28,564 bases of DNA from Holophagales bacterium UBA5066 (GCA_002414905.1 DIAY01000128.1:1-28564); one strand, 5' to 3'. Positions 1 to 8,718 are shown, counted from the first letter of the stretch. Numbers and translations are program-made. The notes: generated by a model from the letters alone, not told the origin.

Positions 1-41
1 TCAGATTCCGGTGGCCGCGGACATGAGCCCCCGGCGATCGC

Positions 42-73
42 GAACGGCCTCCGCCTCCCGGCGGAGGCCGTTC
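42..73 (-). terminator. Perfect 14-bp hairpin at the end of tamB
   Basis: Arms at 42-55 and 60-73 are exact reverse complements (GAACGGCCTCCGCC and its mate) around a 4-base loop. The structure begins inside the tamB stop codon. No T-run follows in the tamB direction. In the plus direction the stem is followed by ACTTTTCG. It may therefore terminate transcription from either side or stabilise the tamB mRNA end. The stem is read directly from the sequence; the terminator role is inferred. Confidence 0.6.
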
Positions 74-3000
74 ACTTTTCGATCGTGTAGAAGATGTCTC
101 CGGCGTTTTCCGCGCCGGTCTCCGCGCGCACGGTCCATTGCCGGTTCAGGATGTAGCTGACGCGAAGCGTGGAGGCGCGCGTAAAGAGCCCGATTCCGTA
201 CTCGACGTAGATTCGCGGCGAGAAGGCCTTTCCGACGATGAGCGACGCCTCCCGGAACGTGCTTTCGGTCTCGATGCGCGCCTCATCGAGACCGAAGTGC
301 GCCGCGAGCTGCTTCACGAGGAGGTCGCCGCCCTTGATTCCGAGGGAGCCCGCGGCGTTCGTGACGAGACTGCCCTCCTGTTGCGTCGCCTGGTTCAGGG
401 GATGGCCCAGGAGGATGTACGAAAGGACGTCGGCCTGACCCATCGGCGGATCCGAGAAGACGGTCGTTTCCGGGTTCTGCAACGTGCCACGGATGACGAG
501 ACCGGCCACGGTGCCGTCCTTCGCCTTGCGGGAGGCCCGGACGTCGATTGCAGGGTTGTCGAGGGGTCCGCCTCCGAAGACGAGCCGGCCGCGCTCGATG
601 CGAAGATCCTGTCCGTACGCCTTGTACGTTCCGTCGCGCAGCTCGAGCTCTCCCGTCGCGGTCGGGTGGCGGCCAGGCTCTTCGATTGCGAGAAGAGAGC
701 CCGCGATTTTCGTTTCGAGCCCCGAGGCCTTGAGATGAACCTTATCGCCAAGGATCAGCCGCACCCTTGCGTGCAGCTGGCGCACAGGCTTCGGCGTGCC
801 TGCCGTTTCGGGCTCGCCGTTCACTATGACGACGTCGGGCGAGACGGGCACCTCGGCAAATGCCGATTTCCGCTCATATTTCGCGAACGGCACCTCGAGC
901 TCGCCCGTCACGTCGACGCGGGACCCGAGGAGCGTCAGGGTGAGCCGGGGGGAAACGAGGACCCGGTTCTCGGGGGGCTGATTCAGGGCTTCGACATCGG
1001 TGCCGGTGAGCTTTACGACCGTGGCGGTAAGGGCTCCCGGGGTCACGGGCGTTTCGCCCTCTATCCGCAGCGTTCCGCCTCCCGAGACGAGGCTGCCCTC
1101 GAAACGCAGCGGACCCGAGCCATCGCCCTTCGCGACGAGCCCGATCTTCTGGAGCGTGATGCCGAGCACGGGCACCATCGCGCTCCCCTCGGAGAGCACC
1201 GCCTCGCCCCTCACCCGCGGGTTTCCGAGCGTTCCTTCCAGATCGAGGTCGGCCTTCAGGGACCCCTTCACGTCGCGCACGTCGGACACGAAGCCCTGCA
1301 CCACGTCGAGGCGCGCCAGGTCGAAGTGGACCCGTCCCGTGACGGGCTGCGCCTTCGGTGCGAGCTGCCGTTCGGCAAAGCGCGGGAACCGCAGGTCGAT
1401 CGCAACCCGTCCGGATTCGGCGAGAAGTGTTCCCGCGACGACGTGAAGGCCTTCGCGATCGGCCGTCAGCTTCAGCGCTGCGTCGCGGTAGGCCACCTCT
1501 TCCCGGACCTTCCCCGGCCCGGGGAAGCGGATTGTTCCGGGCCCGGGCCGGAGATCGACCTCCGCCGAGAGAGATCCGTCCGCCCCTCCCTGCCCCTTCG
1601 CCGTACCCTCGAGAACACCGGTGATCGTCACATTCTCTGGCAGGGACGGACCGAAAAGCGTCAGGGGAAGGCGCTCCGCCCGCGCGTCCACCGAGAAGGC
1701 GCCGGCGGCGTAGGACCCCGATGCGCAGAGGCGTCCGCCCTGAGACGCGAAACAGAAGCCGTCGAGCGTGGACTGCTTCGCGCTCGCCCGAATGCCGGCA
1801 ACCCCTTCCAGCGTCCAGCTTCCCGCGCGCTGCGTCGTCACGTCGAGCTTTTGCAGCTCGCCCGCGAATACCGTTCGGGCCGCGTCGAGACCGCCGGCGA
1901 GAACCGTCGAGACCGAACCGTCGGGACTCTCGCCGTCGACGGTCAGGGTGAATGCGCTGCTCCTGCCCCTCACGGTCAGCTTCACCTCCGTGGCAGGGCG
2001 GACCTCCGGCGAGAACGCGAAACCCGTCGCGAGAAGAGACACGTCGAGCGGGCCATTCGGAGCGAGGTCCACGTCCAGAGAGCCCGCGAGACGCATGACC
2101 CGGCGTGTTCCGAAGCCGAGAGCCGAGCCTTCGAGCGTCGCCTGGATATGTGGCGCATCCCGCGTCCCCACGACGCGGCCCTTGGCGCGGAGCGCCCCGG
2201 TGGCCCCTGGCGAGAGAGCCGCAAGGCTGGGCACGTCGAGGTCGAACACGAGATCCGACGCTCGGCGCTGCGCCCCGACGACACCCGACGCCAGCAGCCG
2301 GGCCTCGCCCGCGCGCACCTCGAAATCGGTCACGCGGAGCGTTTCGCCTGCAAGGTCAATCGTGCCCTTCGCTGTGAAGGGTTGTTTTCGGAACGTACCC
2401 TCGCCGTGCGCGAGCTCGACATGCGCTTCGGGACCCTGCGGCGTCATTCGTCCCCGCGTCGCGAGGTCGAACGCGAGGGTGCCTTCATATCCATTCCAGC
2501 GCACCGAGGGGTCGATCGACCGGCCCCGCAGGGTGAGATCCCAACCGACCTCCGGGCTCCAGGCGACGCGGCCCGAGCCCTCGACCTGGCCGCCGAGGGT
2601 CGCGACTCCCAGGGCGTCGAGGCGGAGATCGCTCTGGCTGCCCGTCCCGCGGAGCGTAATCCGAGCCTCGGGGATCTCGTCGCCGGCCACGTCCGCGGCT
2701 GCCTCGACGGCGTAGCGGGCGAGGGTTCCTTTCACGCGGGCACGCCCCTCCCGGCTCGTGAGGACGGGCTTTGCGGTCAGCGGCAGCTCGAGGTCTTTCC
2801 AGGACACCTCGAGGTCCAGCAGGGCTTCCGCGTAAGGCCGCGGCGACTCGGGCAGGGTCACCTTTCCCGTGACGGTTGCGACGGCGGCCTTTTCCGGAAC
2901 CGTGACCTCGAGTTTCCCGATCGAGAGCACGCTCCCCTTGCGGTCCACGCTGAAGGCGACGTTCGCACTCGCGAGGATCTCCGAGACGGTCTCGACCCGG

Positions 3001-3875
3001 CCCTCGAGATGCAGGGCGTCGGGTGGTCCCGTCACGCGGATCTCGCCGCCGAGTGTGGCCGCAGGCAAGGAGGGCTGAAGCGTCCTGGTTTCCACGCCTC
3101 GAAAGCGTGCCGTAACGTCCAGGACGAGCTTGCGGAACGGTTCCTCGAGCACGGCATCGATCTCGGCGGCGAACGGCTGCTCCAGCGTCTCCTTCACCGC
3201 CAGGCGCGCGAGGTCTCCGCGGAAGGAGCCGTGCCCCGAATACGCCGGCGAATCTGGCGGCCGGTAGGCCCACTTCATGTCGAGGCTCACGGGATAGTCG
3301 CCGAGTGGCGTCACCGTACCCTCGAAATCGCCGTCGAAAAGGGGTGCGCGGATGGAGAGCCTCTCGATGCGCAGAACGTCGTCGACCGTGGCCGTCGTCA
3401 TCGCGATCGAATCGACGAGGAGCGCGGCTCCGGGATCCTCGCCGAGCTTCAGGCTCGAGACGCGCGCGTCGTGCACGACGATGTTGATCGGGAGATGAAT
3501 GTCCGTGAGCCCTTCGCTCTCGTCGGCGTTCTCTTTCGACGTGAGGACGACGCCATCGGCAACGAGCGACACGATGTCGAGCTGGCGCCGCAGGAGCCTG
3601 GCGAGGTTCCACTTCACGCTCAGCGTCTCGACCGTCATGCGCAGGGAATCGGTCTCGTACACGAGCCCGCGAATCGTGAACGGGCTGGCGAGATGCCCGT
3701 CCACGGCGTCCGCTTTCACGACGCCGCCCTTCATGAGGACCCCGACCTTCGAGAGAGCGAAGCGGGCACCCGCTTCCGTCCCGAGTAGCCACATCGTCCC
3801 CGCGCCGCTGACGAGGGAAAGGACGAAGAAGATCGCGATGGCGCGGCGCAGCGCCTTTCGAAGCGCTGGTCTCAC
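72..3875 (-). CDS. tamB: TamB-like translocation/assembly module protein (DUF490)
   Basis: This is the inner-membrane-anchored, periplasm-spanning partner of TamA, a member of the AsmA/TamB group that bridges inner and outer membrane. Known roles of the family are outer-membrane protein assembly and phospholipid transport. From the chosen start it is 1267 aa. An N-terminal anchor (AIAIFFVLSLVSGAG, about residues 13-27) is followed by a long run of alternating hydrophobic/polar beta strands rich in 'G.L....G' patterns. The conserved TamB C-terminus contains 'DVLSYILLGHPL' and ends near 'VEYGIGLFTRASTLRVSY'. I chose the GTG at 3875 because it overlaps the tamA stop by four bases (GTGA). A start further upstream at 3974 would add 33 Arg-rich residues read from inside tamA. 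The order tamA-tamB with coupled translation is the classic arrangement. A long open frame on the opposite strand is a GC-rich shadow. Confidence 0.93.
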   Translation of the reverse strand: MRPALRKALRRAIAIFFVLSLVSGAGTMWLLGTEAGARFALSKVGVLMKGGVVKADAVDGHLASPFTIRGLVYETDSLRMTVETLSVKWNLARLLRRQLDIVSLVADGVVLTSKENADESEGLTDIHLPINIVVHDARVSSLKLGEDPGAALLVDSIAMTTATVDDVLRIERLSIRAPLFDGDFEGTVTPLGDYPVSLDMKWAYRPPDSPAYSGHGSFRGDLARLAVKETLEQPFAAEIDAVLEEPFRKLVLDVTARFRGVETRTLQPSLPAATLGGEIRVTGPPDALHLEGRVETVSEILASANVAFSVDRKGSVLSIGKLEVTVPEKAAVATVTGKVTLPESPRPYAEALLDLEVSWKDLELPLTAKPVLTSREGRARVKGTLARYAVEAAADVAGDEIPEARITLRGTGSQSDLRLDALGVATLGGQVEGSGRVAWSPEVGWDLTLRGRSIDPSVRWNGYEGTLAFDLATRGRMTPQGPEAHVELAHGEGTFRKQPFTAKGTIDLAGETLRVTDFEVRAGEARLLASGVVGAQRRASDLVFDLDVPSLAALSPGATGALRAKGRVVGTRDAPHIQATLEGSALGFGTRRVMRLAGSLDVDLAPNGPLDVSLLATGFAFSPEVRPATEVKLTVRGRSSAFTLTVDGESPDGSVSTVLAGGLDAARTVFAGELQKLDVTTQRAGSWTLEGVAGIRASAKQSTLDGFCFASQGGRLCASGSYAAGAFSVDARAERLPLTLFGPSLPENVTITGVLEGTAKGQGGADGSLSAEVDLRPGPGTIRFPGPGKVREEVAYRDAALKLTADREGLHVVAGTLLAESGRVAIDLRFPRFAERQLAPKAQPVTGRVHFDLARLDVVQGFVSDVRDVKGSLKADLDLEGTLGNPRVRGEAVLSEGSAMVPVLGITLQKIGLVAKGDGSGPLRFEGSLVSGGGTLRIEGETPVTPGALTATVVKLTGTDVEALNQPPENRVLVSPRLTLTLLGSRVDVTGELEVPFAKYERKSAFAEVPVSPDVVIVNGEPETAGTPKPVRQLHARVRLILGDKVHLKASGLETKIAGSLLAIEEPGRHPTATGELELRDGTYKAYGQDLRIERGRLVFGGGPLDNPAIDVRASRKAKDGTVAGLVIRGTLQNPETTVFSDPPMGQADVLSYILLGHPLNQATQQEGSLVTNAAGSLGIKGGDLLVKQLAAHFGLDEARIETESTFREASLIVGKAFSPRIYVEYGIGLFTRASTLRVSYILNRQWTVRAETGAENAGDIFYTIEK

Positions 3876-5710
3876 AGGTCCGGCCCGATGTTGAGGTGGA
3901 GCTTGATGGGAGAGCCGGGCTGACTCACGGCCCAGGCGACGTCGCCTCTCACGAGGCCGATCGGCGAACGCCACCTCAAGCCGACGCCGACACCCGTTTC
4001 GAGGTTTCCCCCAAAGTCGATGGACGCGTTGCCCGTGTCTGCGAAGACCGCGGCGCGAAAGCCACCCCAGCGGTCCAGGACTTTCTTGTCGACCTCGACG
4101 CTCGCCACGCGCAGGAAGCGGCCGCCGATCACGTTGCCCGCTTCGTCCCGCCCGCCCAGGCTTTCGTACGCGAAACCCCGGACGGAGAGAGCGCCGCCGG
4201 TGAAGTGCCGCATGCGCGGTGGCAGCTCCCGGAACTCCGAGGTGGCAGTCACGCCGAGCTCGGCGCGGCCGAGGACCCGAAAGCCCGCACCGAGGGTGCG
4301 GATGAGCTTTCCCGCGGCCTTCACCTGGAAGAACGAGGCGCTCGAAAGCACGCCGTTCACCGAGCCACGGGTTTCGAACCTCAGGCGGTGGCCGTTCGTC
4401 GTCTCGATCCGATCGTCAGCGACCACGCGGGTCAGGGTGAACTCCGGCGTCAGGAGGTTCGTCGTACCCGAATCGAGACCTACGGTGAACGTGTCACGCT
4501 GGAAAAGGAGCGAGATCGTCGGAAGCCATCGCCCGGCGGACCACGAGTAGGTGGGTCCCGAAAGGAATGTGCGGCTCTTGCTCGTGGTGGGCGTGAGATC
4601 CGCATAGGCCACCATGAGGGCCAGGAAGTCGGTGCGCGGATAGCGCCCCGGAATCAGGAACCGCGCGGAGATGCTCTTCTCCAGATCCGACACCCTGGCT
4701 TCGGCGGATGCGTGATGACCTTTGCGATTCAGTCGGCGGAGTTCCACACCGACGTTCCCGCGGAACCCGGTATCCGTCCCGTAGCCCGCACCGAACAGGT
4801 ACTTCTGGCGCTTGCTGGGAAGGAGCGTCACGTCGACGGGGACGCGATGGCTCCCCGTCCCAACCGCCTCCTCGACCCGCATCTCCACTTCGACGCGGCT
4901 GAAGTATGGGGAGTTGGCCAGCGCCTCCTGCATCTTCAGTAGCTCCGAGAGCTTGAGCGGATCGCCTTCCGTCCAGGTGACGTAGCCCCGGATCACGGCC
5001 TCGTCGAGGAAGTCCTGCTGAAAGCGCACCTTTCCGAATCGGTAGGCCCGGCCAGTCTCCAAGTGGAGGACGGCCCGAGCCACGTAGGCCTCGAGATCCA
5101 CCTCCACCCGGTGCACCGTGAATGCGGCCCGAACGTAGCCCCGCTCGCCGGCCTCGTCCTGGACGACCTTCTTCGCGAGCTCATAGTCGGCGTGGTTCAC
5201 GATGGCGCCAGGTCGGAGGACGGAGTCGTCGACGAGGGGCTTGAAGAGATCCGCCCCCTCCCCGTCGATCGTGAACGTGACGGACTCGTATCGGAGGGGC
5301 GGACCGGGGTCGATCGCGTAACGCGCCACGAACGTCCCATCCGGCGCGCGGGCGAGGGCCGGAGTGATGACGGGCTTGTAGAAGCCATACGGCTGCAGAG
5401 CAGTACGGATCTCTTCGGGTGCCGCTGCGTGGAGCTCCCGGATTCGGCTCTCGGTGAGGTTCCCGGCATTCCCAGCGCCTTCGATGCTCAGGATGGAGAG
5501 AACGTTTTTCTTCAGATCACCCGTAGGGAGATAGCTTTCGATCACGCCGCCGAGACCTTCGATCTCCACGCGCAGCTCTTCCTTCGGTTCCGCGGCCTCG
5601 AAAGGTGCCGCTGGTGCGAGCCGGCACGGCACGAACAAGAGCCCGAACGAGAGCTGAAGGAGCACCGCGCGCGTAAAACGCCGGGCCGGAATCGTGGGAC
5701 GTATCTTCAA
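3872..5710 (-). CDS. tamA: TamA-like outer-membrane protein (Omp85/BamA superfamily)
   Basis: This is an outer-membrane beta-barrel of the Omp85 superfamily with N-terminal POTRA domains, and it acts with TamB. From the chosen start it is 612 aa. A signal peptide (hydrophobic VLLQLSFGLLFVP, then ...APAAP) comes first. POTRA-like modules follow at about residues 40-290 (for example 'YGFYKPVITPAL' and 'NSPYFSRVEVEM'). A 16-strand-type barrel holds the hallmark 'GGALSVRGF' motif near residue 510. The protein ends in 'HLNIGPDL'. I prefer the TTG at 5710: it overlaps the stop of the small upstream ORF by four bases (TTGA) and gives a clean Met-Lys-Ile-Arg signal peptide. An ATG at 5746 would add 12 residues and is the alternative. 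The gene is translationally coupled to tamB. Confidence 0.92.
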   Translation of the reverse strand: MKIRPTIPARRFTRAVLLQLSFGLLFVPCRLAPAAPFEAAEPKEELRVEIEGLGGVIESYLPTGDLKKNVLSILSIEGAGNAGNLTESRIRELHAAAPEEIRTALQPYGFYKPVITPALARAPDGTFVARYAIDPGPPLRYESVTFTIDGEGADLFKPLVDDSVLRPGAIVNHADYELAKKVVQDEAGERGYVRAAFTVHRVEVDLEAYVARAVLHLETGRAYRFGKVRFQQDFLDEAVIRGYVTWTEGDPLKLSELLKMQEALANSPYFSRVEVEMRVEEAVGTGSHRVPVDVTLLPSKRQKYLFGAGYGTDTGFRGNVGVELRRLNRKGHHASAEARVSDLEKSISARFLIPGRYPRTDFLALMVAYADLTPTTSKSRTFLSGPTYSWSAGRWLPTISLLFQRDTFTVGLDSGTTNLLTPEFTLTRVVADDRIETTNGHRLRFETRGSVNGVLSSASFFQVKAAGKLIRTLGAGFRVLGRAELGVTATSEFRELPPRMRHFTGGALSVRGFAYESLGGRDEAGNVIGGRFLRVASVEVDKKVLDRWGGFRAAVFADTGNASIDFGGNLETGVGVGLRWRSPIGLVRGDVAWAVSQPGSPIKLHLNIGPDL

Positions 5711-5874
5711 ACAGCGACATCGCCCCGGCGGGAAGGACCCGGGCATCCTGTCTCTTCGGCCGCCGCATGACGGTCGACGATGTTCGAGCCCCCGGTCGTC
5801 GCGAGCTCGGTCAGGAAACGACGTGCCGCGAGAGCGTCGATCCGTCGTCCGGTGAGATAGCCCTTTCGCTCCAT
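5707..5874 (-). CDS. Small 55-aa ORF directly upstream of tamA, unknown function
   Basis: I do not recognise this product. It begins MERKGYLTGRRIDALAARRF, has a basic N-terminal helix-like stretch, and has no signal peptide or membrane segment. A strong ribosome binding site (GGAGGA at 5884-5889, spacing about 9) precedes the ATG at 5874. Its TGA overlaps the TTG start of tamA by four bases (TTGA), so translation of the two is probably coupled. The ribosome binding site lies in a short hairpin. It could be a genuine small protein or a regulatory upstream ORF for tamA. It is also possible that it is just an open stretch and tamA starts at 5746 instead. Confidence 0.5.
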   Translation of the reverse strand: MERKGYLTGRRIDALAARRFLTELATTGGSNIVDRHAAAEETGCPGPSRRGDVAV

Positions 5875-5885
5875 CAATCAGATTC

Positions 5886-5898
5886 CTCCGATTCGGAG
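5886..5898 (-). promoter_or_regulatory. Hairpin covering the ribosome binding site of the pre-tamA small ORF
   Basis: CTCCG (5886-5890) and CGGAG (5894-5898) pair around a three-base loop. On the minus strand, the GGAGGA ribosome binding site occupies 5884-5889, so most of it is inside the stem. This would allow translation to be controlled by unfolding. The stem is only five base pairs long and the role is speculative. Confidence 0.3.
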
Positions 5899-5915
5899 CG
5901 TCGCAGGTTCGATGC

Positions 5916-5931
5916 CAGGCTCGAGAGCCTG
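5916..5931 (-). terminator. Short hairpin between the DUF3618-like gene and the tamA operon
   Basis: CAGGCT (5916-5921) and AGCCTG (5926-5931) form a 6-bp stem with loop CGAG, 18 bases after the stop of the upstream minus-strand gene. No T-run follows. It may be a weak terminator or an mRNA 3' stabiliser separating that gene from tamA. The evidence is the inverted repeat alone. Confidence 0.3.
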
Positions 5932-5948
5932 CCGTCCCTCGGGCTCCT

Positions 5949-6458
5949 TCAACGTTCGTGAATCGCGGAGGCAGGGTTCTGGCCGCTCACCGCGCGCTGT
6001 ACTCTTCCCTTGACCGCACCGATAACGGCCCCGACCGCGATTCCCACTGCTGCCTCGGCCACACGGCGCGCGAATGATTCGTCTGTCCCCAGGATCCTCG
6101 CCGAGGGGCGCATGCCCGCCCGCTGGTCGCGGAAATGTCCTGGGGACCTCTTCGCCCGGCTCTTCGTCCGGTAGATGACGAGGCCGACCGTCAGGGCCAC
6201 GAGGCTCGCTCCTACCGCGATGATCAGCCCCTTGTGCTTCCTGGCACTGCTTTGAATGTCGAGGACCTCATGTCGGCGTCGGTCGAGCTCGGTGACGTAG
6301 ATGTCGAGATCCGACCGAATGCCCTCGATCTCCGAACGAAGCTGAGTCAGCATCTTCGAAGGCTGGGCACCAACGTCGCCCTTCCTGGCGGCTGGAAGCA
6401 CCGTGGGCGAGGTGTTTTCAAGAGGGAGGCCCTTCACGACAGCCGGTTCCTGGTCCAT
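5949..6458 (-). CDS. DUF3618-like membrane protein
   Basis: The 169-aa product has an acidic coiled region (IRSDLDIYVTELDRRRHEVL, about residues 47-66) like the helix found in DUF3618 proteins. One transmembrane segment follows (GLIIAVGASLVALTVGLVIY, about 76-95), and the tail contains a Gly/Ala-rich helix (AAVGIAVGAVIGAVKG). The start at 6458 has a good ribosome binding site (GGAG, spacing 8). It lies 25 bases inside the upstream gene, so the two overlap and are likely coupled. DUF3618 proteins usually sit beside small 'phage holin III' membrane proteins, which is what the upstream gene carries at its C-terminus. Their function is poorly known; a cell-envelope role is usual. The family call is moderately sure and rests on motif and neighbour. 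Confidence 0.6.
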   Translation of the reverse strand: MDQEPAVVKGLPLENTSPTVLPAARKGDVGAQPSKMLTQLRSEIEGIRSDLDIYVTELDRRRHEVLDIQSSARKHKGLIIAVGASLVALTVGLVIYRTKSRAKRSPGHFRDQRAGMRPSARILGTDESFARRVAEAAVGIAVGAVIGAVKGRVQRAVSGQNPASAIHER

Positions 6459-7894
6459 TCGACATTCTCCTTGATGGTCGCCCGTGTCATTTCCAGCGGA
6501 GTGGTCACGCGTTTGCTCCAGCCGACCGCGCCAGCGACCGCCGCCAGCACGATGAGCGGCGCGGCGATGGCGAGGGCCGCCAGCCACGGGGCCATTCGGT
6601 CGGCGAGGACGAAGACCAGGGCGACGAGGAGCATATTGATACCCAGCAGCAAAGCGGCAGCTGCGATCGCGAGGCCCTTCACCATCTCGAGCTCGGACTT
6701 CAGGTCGGCCTTGATCTCGGTCTTTGCGAGCGTGACCTCCTTCTCGACCAGGAGCCCCGCCTTGTCGCTGATCGAGCCGATCAGCTCGGCGAGCGGCATC
6801 TGTTCGAGCGGGCTTTTCGTGTCAGGTCGCGGAGCCGCGTTCCTGGTGGTCGATCCGAACGTCATGGAGTCCTCCTTGGGACGGTCTTTCGACAGAAGCT
6901 GCGGTTCGCCGCGGACGGCGCGCGCGAGCTGCAGCGTCTCGCGGTAAAGCGTCTGCCAGTCTCCGTAGGCTACAGGCAGGCCCAAAATCTCCTTCGCTAT
7001 GGCGTCGACCCGTGCGAGGAGAACAGGGGAATCCTGATGTGCGGGATTCGCGCCGTACACCTTCCAGACGTCCTTGATCTCCCTCTCGATAACCTGCGCT
7101 TGCGGGTCGAACGTCTGGAGCACCTCCGTCCGGGTCAGGCGTTCGGCGATCAGACCATGAGCGCGCGGGGTGGAGTTCTGGTCTCCACGCAAGGTGACAC
7201 CATTGGGTTCCAGCAGGAGGTCCAGGGTGGGAGAACGGAAGTACTCGAGCCTGTCCGGGACGAAGCCTCGGAAGGCCTCTCCTCCGAGGGCCCTCAAGAT
7301 CGCCATCGGGGCCTTCATGACCCAGGTGGGCTCGGCACGCTCCAGCGGAAGCCCGTGATCCTTCAACACTTCGACTATCTGGTCTGCGGTTTCGTGGTAG
7401 GTCTCGGGCTTGACGATGAGGGGCACGAAGTCGTCGTAGATTCCCTTGATTATCGAACTCACCTTGCGGAAGGGCGTCGCGACGAGCAGGAAGAGGAACG
7501 CTCCCGCGAGGGCCGCAGTGATCGGAAAGCCGCGGAGCAGGCGTTTGAGCGGTGATTCCGGTTTCGGCGGCGGAGGAGCGCGTCGGGAAAGGACGATCCC
7601 GAGGACGAGAGGGACGACGAGCGCCAGGAAGATCCAGGCTGGGCGGATGACCGAACTCGGAATCTTCTTCGAAAGCGGGACGAAGGCGAGGGTGAAGGCG
7701 GCGATCCGCGGGAAGACGGTGCCGAGGAGCAGAACCGGCCAGGCCGCGGAGGCCGCCACGAGGATCGAAAGGCGGGTCTGCTCGTTCGGAGTTGGTTGTC
7801 CGAAGAGAGCCGTGACAGCCCAGCCGAAGAGGGTACTGAAAAGTTTTCCGGTAAATCGGGTTACGAGGCTGATGATCGCCTGCAAAATCATCAT
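6434..7894 (-). CDS. Multi-pass membrane protein fused to a holin-III-like domain
   Basis: The single 486-aa frame contains two recognisable parts. Residues 1-343 form an unrecognised membrane protein: hydrophobic segments near 48-60, 86-100 and 125-140 are followed by a soluble, mostly helical region up to 'LLSKDRPKEDS'. Residues 344-486 look exactly like a stand-alone actinobacterial-type phage-holin-III family protein. This part starts MTFGSTTRN, has the amphipathic 'LIGSISDKAGLLVEKEVTLA' stretch and two transmembrane helices, and ends in 'WTRNRLS'. A textbook ribosome binding site followed by ATG sits at the joint, so a separate 143-aa product from 6865 is likely. The initial ATGATG at 7894 has only a weak ribosome binding site. 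The gene is followed by the DUF3618-like gene, the usual partner of the holin-like domain. Confidence 0.65.
   Translation of the reverse strand: MMILQAIISLVTRFTGKLFSTLFGWAVTALFGQPTPNEQTRLSILVAASAAWPVLLLGTVFPRIAAFTLAFVPLSKKIPSSVIRPAWIFLALVVPLVLGIVLSRRAPPPPKPESPLKRLLRGFPITAALAGAFLFLLVATPFRKVSSIIKGIYDDFVPLIVKPETYHETADQIVEVLKDHGLPLERAEPTWVMKAPMAILRALGGEAFRGFVPDRLEYFRSPTLDLLLEPNGVTLRGDQNSTPRAHGLIAERLTRTEVLQTFDPQAQVIEREIKDVWKVYGANPAHQDSPVLLARVDAIAKEILGLPVAYGDWQTLYRETLQLARAVRGEPQLLSKDRPKEDSMTFGSTTRNAAPRPDTKSPLEQMPLAELIGSISDKAGLLVEKEVTLAKTEIKADLKSELEMVKGLAIAAAALLLGINMLLVALVFVLADRMAPWLAALAIAAPLIVLAAVAGAVGWSKRVTTPLEMTRATIKENVEWTRNRLS
6865..6877 (-). promoter_or_regulatory. Internal ribosome binding site at the holin-domain start
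   Basis: On the minus strand AAGGAGG stands five bases before an in-frame ATG (first base 6865), at residue 344 of the 486-aa frame. It is the strongest ribosome binding site in this operon. It implies that the 143-aa holin-like protein is also made on its own, or that the two genes were separate and lost the stop codon between them. Confidence 0.6.
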
Positions 7895-7945
7895 GTAAGC
7901 CGCGACGCAAGAATCGAGCCGCTCGGGCGGCTCGTGCGCCTCTCC

Positions 7946-8599
7946 TTACTTCGCAGTCTTCCCGGGCGGTTTTCGCACGCCACTGATCCTGGCCAGTTCT
8001 TTGTCAAAGCCGGGGAGGGTGGCGCTCAAGAACGCATTTTCGAAGAGGCGGAGCACGAGTTCCAGCGTGTTCGTCCGGACATTTCCCAGCTTCCCCGCAA
8101 CGCGCGTCTTTGTCGCCACCTCTCCTCCCTTGTGGTTCTCGAGGAGCTTTGCCAGGCCTCCGACGAGCTGTTCATAGAGCTTTCGAAAAATGTTCTCCTC
8201 CGCATCCTGGCGCGCTTCGTAGACCTTCAGGTCACGAAAGAGCGGCCTGATGTAGCCGTCGATCATGACGTCCTTCACCTCGAGCTGACAGAAGAAGGAG
8301 AAGAGGCCCGAGGTGACGTCGAACTTCCCGCAGGCTTTCATGAGGTCGTTCATGCGCCGCATGTTCAGGTGTGCGTGTCCGACGGACACGGAATACCCCG
8401 TGAGACTCCGGTTCATGCTGCCTTCGAGATGACGCCGGAGCGGTTCGTCGCTGAAGTACGTCATCGCCACCACGACCACGAGCGCTGCGCCGGCTGCTGG
8501 CACCGCCCGTTTCCATACCCGACGGCCTTTCGCACGGGCGGCCGCGTTCGATTTCAGCGGGGACTCGTCTGGTTCCCGACTGGGCTGAGGGCCGATCAT
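7946..8599 (-). CDS. DUF748-family envelope protein with a large internal deletion
   Basis: The 217-aa product has one N-terminal membrane anchor (VPAAGAALVVVVAMTYF, about residues 33-49). It then has the family's early motif 'LTGYSVSVGHAHLN' (66-79), and directly after it the family's C-terminal block from 'MRRMNDLMKACGKFDV' to 'NAFLSATLPGFDKELA'. That block includes 'IDGYIRPLFRDLKVYEARQD' and 'LLENHKGGEVATKT'. From memory of the family, full DUF748/AsmA-like proteins have some 200 or more beta-rich residues between these blocks; here they are absent, joined in frame near base 8362. DUF748 proteins are inner-membrane-anchored periplasmic proteins related to AsmA/TamB, which fits the tamAB block downstream. 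The start has only a weak ribosome binding site (CCGGGA). It may be a functional mini-version or a decayed copy. Confidence 0.65.
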   Translation of the reverse strand: MIGPQPSREPDESPLKSNAAARAKGRRVWKRAVPAAGAALVVVVAMTYFSDEPLRRHLEGSMNRSLTGYSVSVGHAHLNMRRMNDLMKACGKFDVTSGLFSFFCQLEVKDVMIDGYIRPLFRDLKVYEARQDAEENIFRKLYEQLVGGLAKLLENHKGGEVATKTRVAGKLGNVRTNTLELVLRLFENAFLSATLPGFDKELARISGVRKPPGKTAK

Positions 8600-8718
8600 T
8601 CCCGGAGTTGCGCAAGGGGCGTGCCGTTCGTATTCCCACGGTGGAGGAGAAGGTGCGCCCGGGCCCTCTGAATAAGCGTCGGAGCGAGGACCCGGCCCAG
8701 GCTCACCAGGCAGGCATG

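Noticed and set aside
138..3788. Very long open frame (1216 codons) opposite tamB
   Set aside because: Its Arg/His/Glu-rich composition shows no domain, while the minus strand encodes a clear TamB. It is a GC-rich shadow.
5905..5916. Possible tRNA T-loop (GGTTCGATGCC)
   Set aside because: The flanking bases do not form the 5-bp T-stem and no acceptor, D or anticodon arms could be drawn.
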